From assembly GCA_963682175.1 (NCBI GenBank), contig OY821772.1, positions 51,792,925 to 51,856,924 on the forward strand: DNA of 64,000 nucleotides. The letters are read 5' to 3'. How positions within the stretch are numbered: the first letter of the stretch is position 1; each line of letters opens with the position of its first letter. The translations under genes were made by a program, and so were the position numbers. This document shows, piece after piece, positions 1-41,038 of the stretch. Source of the stretch: Triglochin maritima (lineage: Eukaryota > Streptophyta > Magnoliopsida > Alismatales > Juncaginaceae). The notes under the pieces were generated by a model, which was given only the letters and a program-made list of their open reading frames with translations, did no database searches and was not told where the DNA came from.

Positions 1-354
1 TTCGAATCCGACACGAGTTCCTTACCCGACTCCTCCCGGTCGGGGAATTCGAACGCCCGGGCGAGGCGGAGGAGGGAGACGCGATCGGGGGGGTGAGGAT
101 CCGGGACGCGGTGGGAGTGAGCTAAGGAGAGGATGGCTGATCGGAGAGCGAGGTTGGGGACGAGTGGGGTGGAGGCGGGGAGGAGGCGGAGGTCGATGGC
201 GGCGAGGAGGGAGTCGCGGTCGAAGGTGAGGCCGGAGGGGAGGATGACGGGGTCGGACATGATGGTGGAGGAGATGGGGCAGAGGAACTCCGGCGGGGGG
301 GGAGGAGTGGAGGAAGCGTGGGAGTTTCCACTTCTTCTTCTTCGTCGTCCCCAT
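1..354 (-). CDS. U-box E3 ubiquitin ligase, N-terminal part (runs off left edge)
   Basis: Read on the minus strand, the segment below position 293 encodes a U-box start: EFLCPISSTIMSDPVILPSG, then TFDRDSLLAAIDL, then a TPLVPNLALRSAI block. This is the pattern of plant PUB proteins, where the U-box recruits the E2 enzyme for ubiquitin transfer. The likely start is the ATG at 352-354 (MGTTKKKKWKLPRFLHSSPP), a lysine-rich leader like that of PUB38-41-type proteins. That leader and the U-box are in different frames. The break falls in a run of eight G (297-304 on the plus strand), where one base fewer would join them, so this is either a sequencing error or a real frameshift. The reading frame stays open to the left edge, and any ARM repeats would lie outside. 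The gene is divergent from the helicase gene. The family call is firm; the exact paralogue is a guess. Confidence 0.8.
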
Positions 355-2260
355 TGGTTTGGGGAGAGGTTGTTTGAGTTTGACTGTGCGTGGGGATGTG
401 TTGGACTGGACCGAGTCAAGGAAGTGGGGTTGCTTCAATTGATGGAGTGACGTGGGCAGGACACGAGTGGCGCTGGTGCGTGCATCTTCAACATGCGACG
501 GGGCTGTATTACCATTTTGGATCCGAATTTTAAAATTACTGTTAAGTTTTTGTTTTTGTTTTTGTTGTTGTAAGATAATGTTTGACTTTTGATGTAAATG
601 GAATTCTAGGGACAGATGGATAGGAGTGCTTTAGAAAAAAAAGGTGATATATTGAATAAAATGTTTTGAGTTATGAAAAGGACTACTCAAATCAAAGTCA
701 AGTAACAAACAAATAGTTGGAGGACAAATACGAGTGTCGTGTTATTGCATTCGTTTTTGTTAAGAGGCAAATCTTGATTGGATTTCATCGGTTTTGTTCT
801 TCCTATTTTTTGTCAATCAATTAGATAGGTGAATGTGTACATCTCTGGCTAACACAATTTTTACAAAAGATCGATTGTCATACGAGAACTGTCCTTAATT
901 CCTTATGCTCAATTTTACACATTGTATCGTTGATTTTTAAAACGCTGCATTTACTCCTCCTAAATTTTCAAATGCTGCCAGTTTGTCTTCTTCGTTGGTT
1001 TTTGTAGTTTTTTGACATAAACTTTTTCTCTTCAAAACATCCTCTATTCAAATATGCTACTATTCACACCAAAAAGTCGAGTTGAGAAGGGTGTGATAAA
1101 CAAATTATTATATGGGTTTTTAGGTTGATTTTGTGTTTATTTGATCAATAAAATACACTTATAGGGTGTTGCAAATGATTCGAGTGGAAGGTTGTTTACG
1201 AAGTTTTTTCGAGACAACACCAACAAACTAACGAAACGAGGCAAATAACCAACACTTGAATTGTTAACCAGACAAGTGTATAGATCGAACACAATAAGAG
1301 GTTGCAAATTACTTTTAATTTTGTATGCAATCATGACATCAAACAACACATTAAATGACGATAATTTTGTTGTTATTTTGAATAAATAAATAAAAGTATG
1401 CAAATAATCTTTTAATAAAGAGAGGATTGGAATAAGATAGATGAGTTAAAAGGTTATAATTGATTAATCGAAACAAGTATTGGGTTTAGGAATCTCCCAA
1501 AGTAACTTATACTGTTGAGAGATTAAATCTCCGATTTTAATATCAAATTTTTGATTAATATATTATCACGAGATAAACTTATTGTTTACTTAATATTTCG
1601 TTGATACTCTGACGTCGGTCCCTTGAGTTTCTATCGTACTCGCTAGTTGTCGATCTCCGTCATCCACACTGGTTGTCGATTCTTTAGTTTTCAATACAAA
1701 AGGTTCGTTTGATTTTCATATTCGACGTGTTGTTTCATGTGGTTTGTGAATTGGAATTGTTGTTTTAAGTGGAATTGTGACTGTACAGACAAATATTGAT
1801 CTTCTGATGTTTCTAGTAAGTCCATGTTGTTGTCTCTTTACAACTTTCACCTTGTTATTTAATATTTATATCACATTATTTTGCGAAATGAGTTTGTGTT
1901 ACAACGTGGAATTACAAAATCTACTGCTTAACCCAAAAAAATTTCGGAACGGTCTATTGAAAATTGGAACCGACCCGTTATGATTCTGATATCTGACCTG
2001 ATCCGGTTCCAGATTGGTGTTCAATCCTAACGGTATGCGACAAATATTTAATTTACAAACACACGGATCCAAGAAGTCCACTAGGCTCGGCCTTGAATAT
2101 TTAGGCCGGACCTTTTACAAAACAACATAGGTCAAGGGCTCAAGCCGCAAGGGACCGGTTTTTCTGTTTATTACTTATTTTATTTATTTACTCGAAACCA
2201 AAAAAACCCAAACATCTTCCCCTATTCTCTTCGTCTTCCTTCCACCATCTCCAACCCCAA
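355..2260. other. Intergenic region between divergent U-box and helicase genes
   Basis: About 1.9 kb, mostly AT-rich. It must hold the promoters of both flanking genes. I see no convincing coding exon, RNA gene or transposon end here. Short open frames have no recognisable protein pattern. A CT-rich stretch just before the helicase ATG (2210-2260) looks like a 5' UTR. Confidence 0.5.
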
Positions 2261-31782
<29,522 letters not shown>

Positions 31783-32976
31783 TTGTTCCTTCTTTCACTT
31801 TTGCGCCTTGTATATTTTTATATACAATGATAAAAGTGCAGATGTGAATAGCTCAACCTTACTTTAGTATCCTCTCACCAAAAATGTGATCATGTAAATT
31901 AGGGTTAGCTGTTATTATCATCGCAAAAAATTGTGAATCTCTTTTGTTTTTGTGTTTATAGGTAAGATCTAAGAAGTTATAAGAAAAATATAGATGGGAT
32001 GTATTTATTTTTTCTGCGACGAACATGTATTTTGCAGCTTTGTTTGGAAGTTGATCTGCTTTTGTTTCTTTTCTTTCCAAGGGCGATACTTTCCTTTGTT
32101 ATATGTGTATCTTCATGGTTAATTTTGTCATTTTCATTATGCATTTTTAATATCATGTATTACAATTAGGGGTGTAATTGATCACCATGCCAACAACTTC
32201 TATTGCTCATTGTTTATAGCTTAGATATATATGATACAGATTAATAGTGATTACTAAACTTGGTTACTACCATTTTTGAGTGGGTAAACATAGCTATGAT
32301 AAATTAGATAGTTAAATCTTCACATAAATATACCATACATGTATGATAACATGATGATCACATATACACAAAATTTATAATCTTATTTAGCTAGTAATTA
32401 ATACATATCATTACCTATAAATTAATAGAAGTGAAATGTAATATATATGTATAGCATATATAAAATAAATGTGTACATATATAAGTAATTGAGCAAGCTA
32501 CCGAGCGAGTATCAAGTGAGCAGGTCTTGCTCATGCTCAACTCGTTTAACTAACTGAGCATTATTTTGTGCTCGTGCTCAACTTGTTAGGAATTGAGTCA
32601 AGCCATTTGTCGAGCGTGCTGTGGAACACAAATTGATAGTCCAAATTCCAATGGTGTAGGACTTCTGTGTTGTGGGCTTTCTTTCTACTTTAAAAGGAAG
32701 TGGAGAACAAAGTTGATGGGTGAAAAGAAAACTGATGTTACGTAAGGAATCCAAAATTTACGAAGAGAGCAAATAAAATTTGGAAGTCAAGGAATTACTC
32801 TTTTGGTTTCGGCTATGTACTCTTTTGTTCAGAACATTATGATCGAGAGCCAACTAGCTACAAATTATTGCGAAACTGAAGAAAAAACGTTGCACTTGTA
32901 AAACACACCTCTTAAATCTTAATCACAAAATCTACAGATGTATAATATCTCATAGACATAAGTGGTATCAGGATTT
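31783..32976. other. Intergenic region after the helicase gene
   Basis: About 1.2 kb of AT-rich DNA that must hold the helicase 3' UTR and poly(A) signals. At 32168 a TAGGGGTGTAAT word resembles an hAT-type end. About 32490-32620 carries GAGC/GCTC-rich words common in degraded plant MITEs. No matching opposite end was found, so I do not call an element. Confidence 0.45.
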
Positions 32977-32992
32977 CAAACCAGAGAGACAA
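32977..32992. repeat. Left target-site duplication of LINE fragment (16 bp)
   Basis: The sequence CAAACCAGAGAGACAA occurs here and again at 33451-33466, exactly flanking the LINE 3' fragment. This is the expected outcome of target-primed reverse transcription. Confidence 0.85.
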
Positions 32993-33450
32993 CAACAACC
33001 ACAGCCTTTTATCCCAAACTAGTTGGGGTTGACTAGAAATGAAACTCTAACGAGTCATGGTTCAGGCACGTGAATCGTCTTCTTCCATGCGTTTCTATCA
33101 AATGTAAATTCTTGAGGAACATTCCAATCTTTTAAATCTCTTTTGACCGCTTCCTCCCAAGTCAATCGTGGTCTGCATTTTTCTCTTTTTATGTCTTCGA
33201 TCCAATTCAATACCCCTCTTCTTATAGGTGCCTCCATAGGTCTTCTTTGTACATGTCTATACCATCTCAGTCTGTATTGGATAATTTTCTCTTCCATTGG
33301 AGCAACTCCAACTCTCCCACGGATGTCTTCATTTCTAATCCGATCCATTCGCGTATGGTCACACATCCACCTCAACATCCTCATTTCATATATACATCTT
33401 TTGTATATGCTGTCTTTTAGTGGCCCAACATTCCGCAACATTCCGCCCAA
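32993..33450 (-). mobile_element. 5'-truncated LINE (non-LTR retrotransposon) 3' end
   Basis: On the minus strand, codons from about 33450 down to 33055 give the C-terminal tail of a plant LINE reverse-transcriptase polyprotein. Recognisable blocks are MRMLRWMCDHTRMDRIRNED, GVAPMEEK, RLRWYRHVQRRP, RPRLTWEEAVKRDLKDW and a terminal IHVPEP. The stop is followed by the usual LINE 3' end (AACTAGTTTGGGATAAAAGG, then TTG repeats). The 16-bp duplication on both sides shows a complete insertion event, truncated at its 5' end, so it cannot move by itself. The apparent methionine start upstream, at 33501, lies in flanking DNA. Confidence 0.9.
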
Positions 33451-33659
33451 CAAACCAGAGAGACAATTTGTATGAAATCGAAAAACATTTGAGAGGTTCA
33501 AATATTGAGTATAAGTCTACTTAGCTAGCTAAACTTTAAACTCGAATAAAGTTAGAGAGTACTTGCCCCTCTGCACGTCTTTCTAGTTTCCTTTTTTTGT
33601 CTTCTCCATGAAGCATAAAGCACGTCCCCTCTTCCCGAGAAAAAACCCCAATTTATTTG

Positions 33660-33668
33660 TTTATTTTA
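33660..33668. repeat. Left 9-bp target duplication of outer MULE
   Basis: TTTATTTTA at 33660-33668 is repeated at 45912-45920, immediately outside the two ends of the outer element. Nine bases is the standard MULE duplication length. The sequence is simple, so on its own the match is weaker than that of the inner element. Confidence 0.7.
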
Positions 33669-34095
33669 GAGAAATGTTTCAAAATAGATTTTTTTTAATT
33701 TTTTTTGGCCAAAATAGACCTCTATTAAAAGTATTTGTCAAACTAGACCCGCTGTCACCACGTGGTGACACGTGGAGGCGACATGTTTTTTTGTGTGCAT
33801 AGAGAACTCGACATCACCACTGTCGAGTTCTCTTTGGGAAACTCGACACTGGTGATGCCGAGTTCTACCAAGGAAAACTCGGCATCACCAGTGCCGAGTT
33901 CTCTTTGGGAGAATGTTGCCCGACACTTCATATTCCACTCGACGTGAGTTGTCAGGAGAATAATGATTCAAACAGAACTCGACATCCCCAATACCGAGTT
34001 CTATTTGGACATGTTCTCCTGACACTCAGATCATGTATGAAATGGTTGGACGGTCAGGTCTACAATAGAACTCGACATCTATAATGCCGAGTTTA
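33669..34095 (+). repeat. Outer MULE left arm (TIR plus hairpins)
   Basis: The TIR is followed by five degenerate 27-bp hairpins starting at about 33803, 33839, 33875, 33977 and 34068. Several arms read GAACTCGAC rather than GAACTCGGC, a G-to-A type change seen repeatedly in the outer element. A TGTTCTCCTGAC word at about 34012 is a remnant of the larger inverted repeat found in other arms. Confidence 0.8.
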
Positions 34096-34489
34096 ATAGG
34101 CATAAGTCGGAGTTTAATAGGCTGAAGTAGGCAAATTTACGGTCCTAAAAAATACATTACATTAATTCAAGTCTTACAATTAATCAACTCTTAAAAAGGA
34201 TTTAAGTCGTACATTCATTCAAGTCATAACAAAATACATTACATTGAGGAAAAGTCTTACAATTAATCAACTCTTATATTCATTCGTCTCACTAAATAGT
34301 TACATACAAAATATTCAAACTATTTTGCTATATAGGTTCCTTGCATCGTTTTCGGTTATGCCTTATACCGCCGCATCTCCCACACCTTACCCTTCTTCCA
34401 GAGTGTTCGTCCATCTAGTTTCGGATTCGCGTTGATTTAGGCCGACCGGGAGGTCTTTTGGTTTGGGGAGGCTTCATTGTGATGTTGCC

Positions 34490-37091
34490 TCAATCTGGCC
34501 AATACCTCACATCAGGAATTAGGATAAATATCGGTTTGTACGCTTCCCTGTACATTTGAACCTCATAATACGGGGACACCAAATGTGAAGTGTTGACATT
34601 TGCATGTCTGCCACTGCAAACTGCTAGTACATGTAAACATGAGACGTGCATTGCAATTATGTATCCACAAGTGCAAGTAATAACTCCTTCAAATTTCACG
34701 AGGTATTTTTTATGGTCATTGGCTTCAACCTGATACATCAGCTGGTGGTACCGAGTTACTGTATGTGTTCTGGCCAGATTGTTGTTTGCCGTCACCACGG
34801 TGTGGACTGTCGGTACATATGTTTCATTCCACGACTCGGCGACGTCCCTTCTTTTAACAAAGAATTTGTTCAAGCGGAGAAATGTCATCAAAATCATGGT
34901 TGTAATTGACATACCGTGTGCCCCTCGTAAGACATTGTTGAAGCTTTCTGACATGTTTGTTGTCATACACCCGAAACGTCGACCCCCGTCGTGACAACAA
35001 GCCCATCTTTCCAAAGGACCTTGATGCTGAATCCACTCGTATACTGGTTTATGTTCCTCTGCAATAGCCTTCATTAACTCTTCAAATTTCATAAATGAAT
35101 GAGTTTTACCCGCTTCGTAAAACTTGATTTGTCCCAATCTTTCCTTGCAATTTCGATGTTTAACAAGATTTGCTTTCATGTGTCGAAGACAGAATCGATG
35201 TACATGACCCTCCGAAGGTGGAAATGCGGCTCGCACACAAGCATTTATTCTCGAAAATCTGTCGGTGATAATACACAAATCGGGTCGCCTTGTAACTCTA
35301 CCTGCCAGTAAATGAAGAAACCACGTCCACGATTCTGTATTCTCGCTCTCTACAACAGCAAATGCGAAAGGAAAAATTCCGTTGTTTGCATCCGTGTCCA
35401 CAACAATTAGCAATAGACCTCTATATTTGCTATAGAGGTGCGTTCCATCCATACTGACAGCGGGTCTACAATAATGAAACCCACTAATTGAAGACCCGAA
35501 CGCCCAAAACACACGCTTAAACATCTCCTCGTCTGAATTTACATGGACAAACTCTATTTCGACAACAGATCCTTCATTGTTCTGACAGAGAACTGTGACG
35601 AACATTCGCAAATCTTTAAAACTGTCTTCTTCGGCACCATATATTCGGTTCAACGCTTTTTGCCTAGCATGTCATGCTTTAGCGTAACCGATTTCAAGTG
35701 AGTATTTGGTCTTCACCATTTCCATTATTTCAGCAGGAGTAATTGTGAACTTAGTTCTAACAGATGACATTATCAAGTCGCATACAAAATTAGCACTGCA
35801 TTGTTTGTTGTCGTTTAGCAATATAGGATTGGAACAAGTGTGCTCGGCGTCGTATATTTTAACTTGAAAATATCTTCAGCCTTTTGGAACAGACGCATGC
35901 AGACGTTATTTGCAGTTATCTTCATCACGACGAATACAATGAACAGTATACCGTTTCGTTGAAGAAACCACAACTGAATACTGAACAAACTTTTTAATGT
36001 GTCACGATTGCAGAGCATGAACCAAATCATCTTTCGTTGGGAAAATTCGTTTATCCCAGAAAGAACGACCATCTTCCGTACGCCAATCACTCCGTTCCAA
36101 ATTGTTCACAACATCGAAGAATGAGTGTTCAATTACCGAATTCTCTATCCAGTTGTCGTCCTCGAAGATATCAGGAAGTTCATTAAGAGTTAGGAACCAT
36201 GTCGTTGTTAGCAACTGCATCATCAACAACGTCGTCGTCTTCACAGTTTATGGATTGACTCATCGCATATATGACATCCTGCGTCTCCAGAACGACTTCA
36301 TTAGCAGAAACACCTTCAGGTTCATCTTTTACAATGAAGAGTGTGTTGTAATCCCCTAATTCCTCAGTGTCATCATCTTGAACGCTATGCATCTCTTTCA
36401 GGCCTTCTGGTCGACTAAAATGAATTGGGTCAACAGCTGACAAACCAAGCCCAAGGTAGGGATATGAGGTAGATGGTCTAACCCTTCCAGCAAACTCATC
36501 ATGACTGTAATGCATGGGTTCAAATTGCGACAGACCAGGATAAGGATTTGCACTGCTGGAAGGAATGTCACACGCATTTTCTGGCCATTCGTTGCCTGTT
36601 TGGAAGTTATACGATTGGAAAAATGGAATTTGCTGGTATGCTGGAATTTCGGTTGTAGGATTTAGACTTATATTCAAATCTATTCCACAGTCCCAACCGG
36701 TCGACGTTACTGTACCATACTCCGGCGAATGAGTGTTCATTGTCAGCGTAGGGTCGGGTACTTTAGGTTCAGCTTCCACATACACTCCAACCACAGACAT
36801 CCGTTTAAACAAACGCATCAATCCATAAACCGATCTATCATTGGTTAATGGAACGTATGTCCAATCATTGTTTAATGACAATTTCGCCGTCAACTTGACA
36901 TCAAACATACTGTGTGGATAACAACATTCAGATCTTATAACATCCATTAAATCCTCATATTTGATGTTCAACGGAACAACTACCAATTTGCGGTCAGATC
37001 CTGTGTATTCTGTCACATCTCCGTTACATTCTAATTTCCTGTTATACATGACCAACAAAGATCCTTCATCATCTTTGTCCATACCTAACAT
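34490..37091 (-). pseudogene. MURA transposase pseudogene of the outer MULE
   Basis: Minus-strand MuDR/MURA-family transposase, expected to bind the TIRs and catalyse cut-and-paste. Order: N-terminal region (37091-36183, MLGMDKDDEG onward), then the MURA-type DNA-binding region (FPTKDDLVHALQ, KYDAEHT-like block), then the DDE core (PAVSMDGTHLYSKYRGLLL; second aspartate in CIITDR), then a SWIM zinc finger (CTCG...CLH) near the C terminus. It is broken: a one-base frame change near 36186 and in-frame stops at 36002-36004, 35906-35908, 35876-35878 and 35672-35674. By comparison with the family, at least two stops replace a TGG codon (TGA) and one is likely from CGA. The last open segment (34490-35653, 387 codons) still spans the DDE and SWIM regions. 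The upstream leader and TATA motif match those of the PMD genes. Confidence 0.87.
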
Positions 37092-37564
37092 ATATTAATT
37101 AAATTTGAAAATGTGTTCAAGTGAGATGATTGTTCTTCATTACTAAATACTTAAAAAGTTGAAATTACTCAAATGTTTTAGAAATTACCTCAATCGAGTG
37201 TAGTAGCAAACGACCGTAAACGTCGAGCAATCTCTCCAATAAAATCAACTACAATAAACAACGTTACGAATAATGTCAGAATTTTTAAGATTACTACCGT
37301 AGACCTATAATCAACAAAACTAAAATCAATAATCAACTAACAAACAAAAAATAAAACGTTTTGCCTAAAAACCCAAAATCGAAATCGAGTTTGCACCAAA
37401 ACGGGTTCCTAAACCAACAAAAACACTACAATCATACTTAAAACAACAATGTATATCATCCTAATACATAAAAAGGCAAGAAAACGGTGGAAAATGGGAA
37501 AAAATCGAAACCCTAACCTTAAAATCGCGAGAACCCGGCTTGAGGGAGGGGGGCGTCGAGCTGC

Positions 37565-37571
37565 TTTTATA
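37565..37571 (-). promoter_or_regulatory. TATA box of the MURA gene (copy of a shared promoter cassette)
   Basis: On the minus strand CTATAAAAGCAG occurs about 475 bp upstream of the MURA ATG. The same TATA context precedes both PMD genes. The leader between TATA and ATG (37092-37560) is also related to the PMD leaders, sharing the TACTCGATTGAG / ATTGTTC blocks, but it lacks an internal stretch of roughly 270 bp. Confidence 0.6.
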
Positions 37572-37952
37572 GACCTCCAGAACTCGACGTTGGTAACGCC
37601 GAGTTCTCTTTTTTTAAGTGAACTCGGCGTTACGAACTCCGAGTTCTTTCTTTAGAAATCGGCATCCTAGATGCTGAGTTCTATTGAAGACACTGTTCTC
37701 CTGCCTGTCCAACCGTCTCATGCACGATCTGAGCGTCAGGAGAACAGTTCAAATAGAACTCGGCACTTAGACTGTCGAGTTCTATTGGAATCACTATTCT
37801 CCTGACAATTCAAGTCGAGTGGAATATCAAGTGGGGCAATAAAAAACCCAAACGAACTTGGCATCTTCAGTGCCGAGTTCACATAGTGTGAACTCGGCAC
37901 TGGTGATGTCGTGTTCACAACAAGTGAACTCGACATCCTCAGTGCCGAATTC
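37571..37952. repeat. Hairpin array upstream of MURA
   Basis: Seven 27-bp hairpins start at about 37571, 37620, 37657, 37756, 37853, 37889 and 37926. They have the GAACTCGGC / GCCGAGTTC arm pattern with loops such as GTTGGTAAC, ATCCTAGAT and ACTGGTGAT. Between the third and fourth lies an inverted repeat with CTGTTCTCCTG / CAGGAGAACAG arms. The order and loop classes resemble the array upstream of the inner PMD gene. Confidence 0.75.
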
Positions 37953-38200
37953 TCTTGTAGAGTTCATTGATTTAAGAACTCGACAATTTTTTCCATGTTT
38001 GGCAACAAAGACAATTTCATTTCCTGTTTCACAACAAAGACAATCATTCTGATATAACGAAAACACAATTGAACCACGAAACACAAACAACTACGATAAA
38101 ACACAATTCAACCACGAGTGGAATATGAAGTATAACATTTTAACATAAAACCAAAAGTACAATATAAAAACAACCAAATCAGTTTAACACAACTAAATAT

Positions 38201-40064
38201 CTATCCTAAGTGACCTCTCAATCTCTTCTTCCTTTTAGGACGTGCTTGAGCACGTCCTCTCCCCCTGCCACATCCCTCTCCTCGTGCTGCATTCTCAGTA
38301 TCGTGAGTCAGTCCGCCAGCGTCTTCTTGAGAGTATGGATCTTCTTCTTCAACGACGCGATCCTGACTCAAATGTAATGTGGGTTCTTCAGCACCAAAAC
38401 ACATAAGTCAAGCCTTCATTTTTTCCTTCAATTTTCCAACCATCGAAGAACCTGTCTTGTGATCTTTGATCGCCTCGTGAATTTGACGAAGTTCTTCGTG
38501 GAACTCATAAACACCGTGCACCTACAGATAATTAAAAGTTAATCAAACACTAAACACAATTTTAAAACGTGGTAATTGTTTAAATAAATGTTTAAATCTT
38601 ATCATCTCTCGCTCTCTACCCGCTCGAGGTCTGTATAAGGTATTAGTCGGAGCCAAGCAGAGATGAACTATCCAACATACAGTGATGCTCCAGTACCATT
38701 CCATATACAATTGTGTGCTCCCTTCAGGAGTGACACCTAGGAGTGGTCGCTCAAACTGTAGATGATCTCTTCTGTGCGACCAATGCTGAATGAATTGGTA
38801 ATTTTCCACCAACCAATTAACATTCGACCTCTCCTGAGCCGATTTCACTACATGTCTCTCCATCGGCTCTGGAATGTGCTGCTGTAGATCGAACTGTCTC
38901 ATCACTCAGTTTGGACAATGCATAACCACCTCACCAAAATTTATAAGCCAAGTACGGCTCGTCCAAATCTCTGAACCTAACGTACATAGTGGTGGTAACT
39001 GACTAAGATCCAAATGTGCATAAGGGTCCCAGATGACTTGATCGAATTCCTGCACGTCCAGCTCATTCCGATAAAAATCAAGTGTCGTCGTCTTCGCACT
39101 ACCCTTGAATGTTCTTGGTCGTCTCCAACGGGCACCTAATGGTGCCCTCTCGTCCTCTAGGTATACTAATGGTCTGCTCTTCAAAGGTCTCCTAATGTGT
39201 AGATGTTCCCAACACCACAACTGCAGGAACGTAAGAAAACCACACAGATGTTTCGTCGGAATCAGTGAGGCTTCATCTAACATGTGATATAAGTGGGTCA
39301 GAGTCGCACTACCCCAACTGTACTCCGATGCGATGGCCAAATCTCCGAGCAAAGACAAGTACTTCAAGTGAACCATCGTGCCACTCTTATCTGCAAAAAT
39401 ACTGCATCCCAGCTGGAACAGAATGAAGGCTCTGGTGTGTCGTGTAACTGTCTCCTTGTCAGCATCAAAAGACAACTGATGAAACTGAGCTTGCAACCAA
39501 CCCAGAGTTACGGAACCCTTACGACCCAAGTCATCGGGGACCTGACCCAATAAATCCATGCAGACCTCTGACCAAACGTACTCCTGAGACTCATACACCG
39601 GCAAACCATCTACGCGCAAGCCAGTAATGATCGAGATGTCACGCAAGGTGCACGTGATCTCACCATGTCCCAGGTGAAATGAATGAGTCTCCGGTCTCCA
39701 ACTCTCGACCATCGCCCCCAGCAAGGTATGATCCAACTGAACTCGGCCCAACCGAGTGACTGTGTCAAACCCTGCCATATCTAGCAAAAACAACATCCTC
39801 TCACCAGTGATCTGTCATTCGTTGAGCTTCGATCCATGCTCGACGCATTTTACACCATCAACATCTTTCTGCATAAATTTAGAGAAATGTCAGAATATTG
39901 AAACTGACGTGCAAATATTTAACTTGAAAACGTAAAATGCTTACAAAATCTTTGAACAAGTCAGACTTGTGGTTGACCTGCAAAACCAACACTGATCTGT
40001 CTACCGGACCCTGTGAAGCGTAACTACCTCTAACTGAAGCAGTACTGGAACCACCAAACCCCAT
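38201..40064 (-). pseudogene. Plant mobile domain (PMD/MAIN-like) pseudogene of the outer MULE
   Basis: Three exons by alignment with the inner copy: 40064-39945, 39868-38603 and 38521-38201, exactly the same exon lengths (120, 1266 and 321 nt). The product belongs to the PMD family (Pfam PF10536), found in MAIN/MAIL1-type nuclear proteins and in transposons. Visible blocks are WRPETHSFHLGHGEITCTLR and DISIITGLRVDG, and the C-terminal tail is rich in RG and basic residues (GRGRGRAQARPKRKKRLRGH). It is broken at four places: TGA at 39815-39817 (TGG in the inner copy), TGA at 38906-38908 (CGA in the inner copy), TGA at 38408-38410 (TGG in the inner copy), and a lost splice donor at 38601-38602 (AT instead of GT). 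All four are G-to-A or C-to-T changes. The role of PMD proteins in transposons is not established. Confidence 0.87.
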
Positions 40065-40771
40065 CTGTACATAACACGTTAAAAAGTGAGATGATTGTTC
40101 TTCATTACTAACTTCTTAAAAAGTTGAGAATAATCTAATGTTTTATAAATTACCTCAATCGAGTGTAGTAGCAAACGACTGTAAACGTCGAACAATCTCT
40201 CCAATAAAATCAACTACAATAAACAACGTTACGAATCATGTCAGATTTTTTTTTAAAATTTGACAGAACCTCCCCTATATTTTTAAAATTGGTAAATTTA
40301 AACCTGCACAGTAGAACAAATTAACAATACTACAAACTTCAATTCTCACATACATTCAAACTCACATATATTTAAACTCAAATAAATTATTTTTAAGTTT
40401 ACATTCATTCAAAGTAACATACATTCTAACCAAAATAACAACAAAAAATCTAATTTTAATCACAATAATCAAACTTAAATTCAACTATTTTTAAGATTAC
40501 TACCGTAGACCTACAATCAACAAAACTAAAATTAATAATCAACTAACAAATAAGAAATAAAATGTTTTGCCTAAAAATCCAAAATTGAATTCGAGTTTGC
40601 ACCAAAACGGGTTCCTAAACCAACAAAAACACTACAATCATACATAAAACAACAATGTATATCATCCTAATACATAAAAAGGTAAGAAAACAGTGGAAAA
40701 CGAAAAAAATCGAAACTCTGACCTTAAAAACGCGAGAACTCGGCGGAGGGGTAGAGGGGGCGTCAGACTGC

Positions 40772-40778
40772 TTTTATA
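40772..40778 (-). promoter_or_regulatory. TATA box of the outer PMD gene
   Basis: CTATAAAAGCAG on the minus strand, about 710 bp before the ATG. Hairpins start nearby at about 40788, 40829 and 40865. The leader between TATA and ATG shares long blocks with the leaders of both MURA and the inner PMD gene. Confidence 0.6.
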
Positions 40779-40891
40779 GCCCAACGGAACTCGACGTTGG
40801 TAACGTTGAGTTCTCTTTTTTTAAAGTGAACTCGGCGTTACGAACGCCGGGTTCTTCCTTTAGAACACGACATCTAGGATGCTGAGTTCTA

Positions 40892-40900
40892 TTTAAGAAA
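40892..40900. repeat. Left 9-bp target duplication of inner MULE
   Basis: TTTAAGAAA here matches 45551-45559 exactly. Removing the inner element and one copy rebuilds ...TTCTATTTAAGAAACTGTTC, which matches the corresponding arm sequence near 41277-41292. The insertion event is therefore well supported. Confidence 0.93.
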
Positions 40901-41038
40901 GGAAATTTTTTCAAAATAATATTTTTTTTAAAAAATTTTGCCAAAATAAACCTCCACTAAAAATAATTATCAAACTAGACCCGCTGCCACCACGTGGTGA
41001 CACGTGGCGGCGGCGGGTTTTGTTTTTTTGTGCATAAA

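Noticed and set aside
22..438. Proline/histidine-rich minus-strand frame as a separate protein
   Set aside because: Its low-complexity half is the out-of-frame reading of the U-box coding sequence. Only its leader part belongs to the gene.
32168..32620. Possible hAT element starting TAGGGGTGTAAT
   Set aside because: No matching inverted end and no 8-bp duplication were seen.
33143..33475. Plus-strand open frame opposite the LINE
   Set aside because: Shadow of the minus-strand LINE tail, which has clear family motifs.
34646..35311. Plus-strand open frames opposite MURA
   Set aside because: Antisense shadows of the transposase coding sequence.
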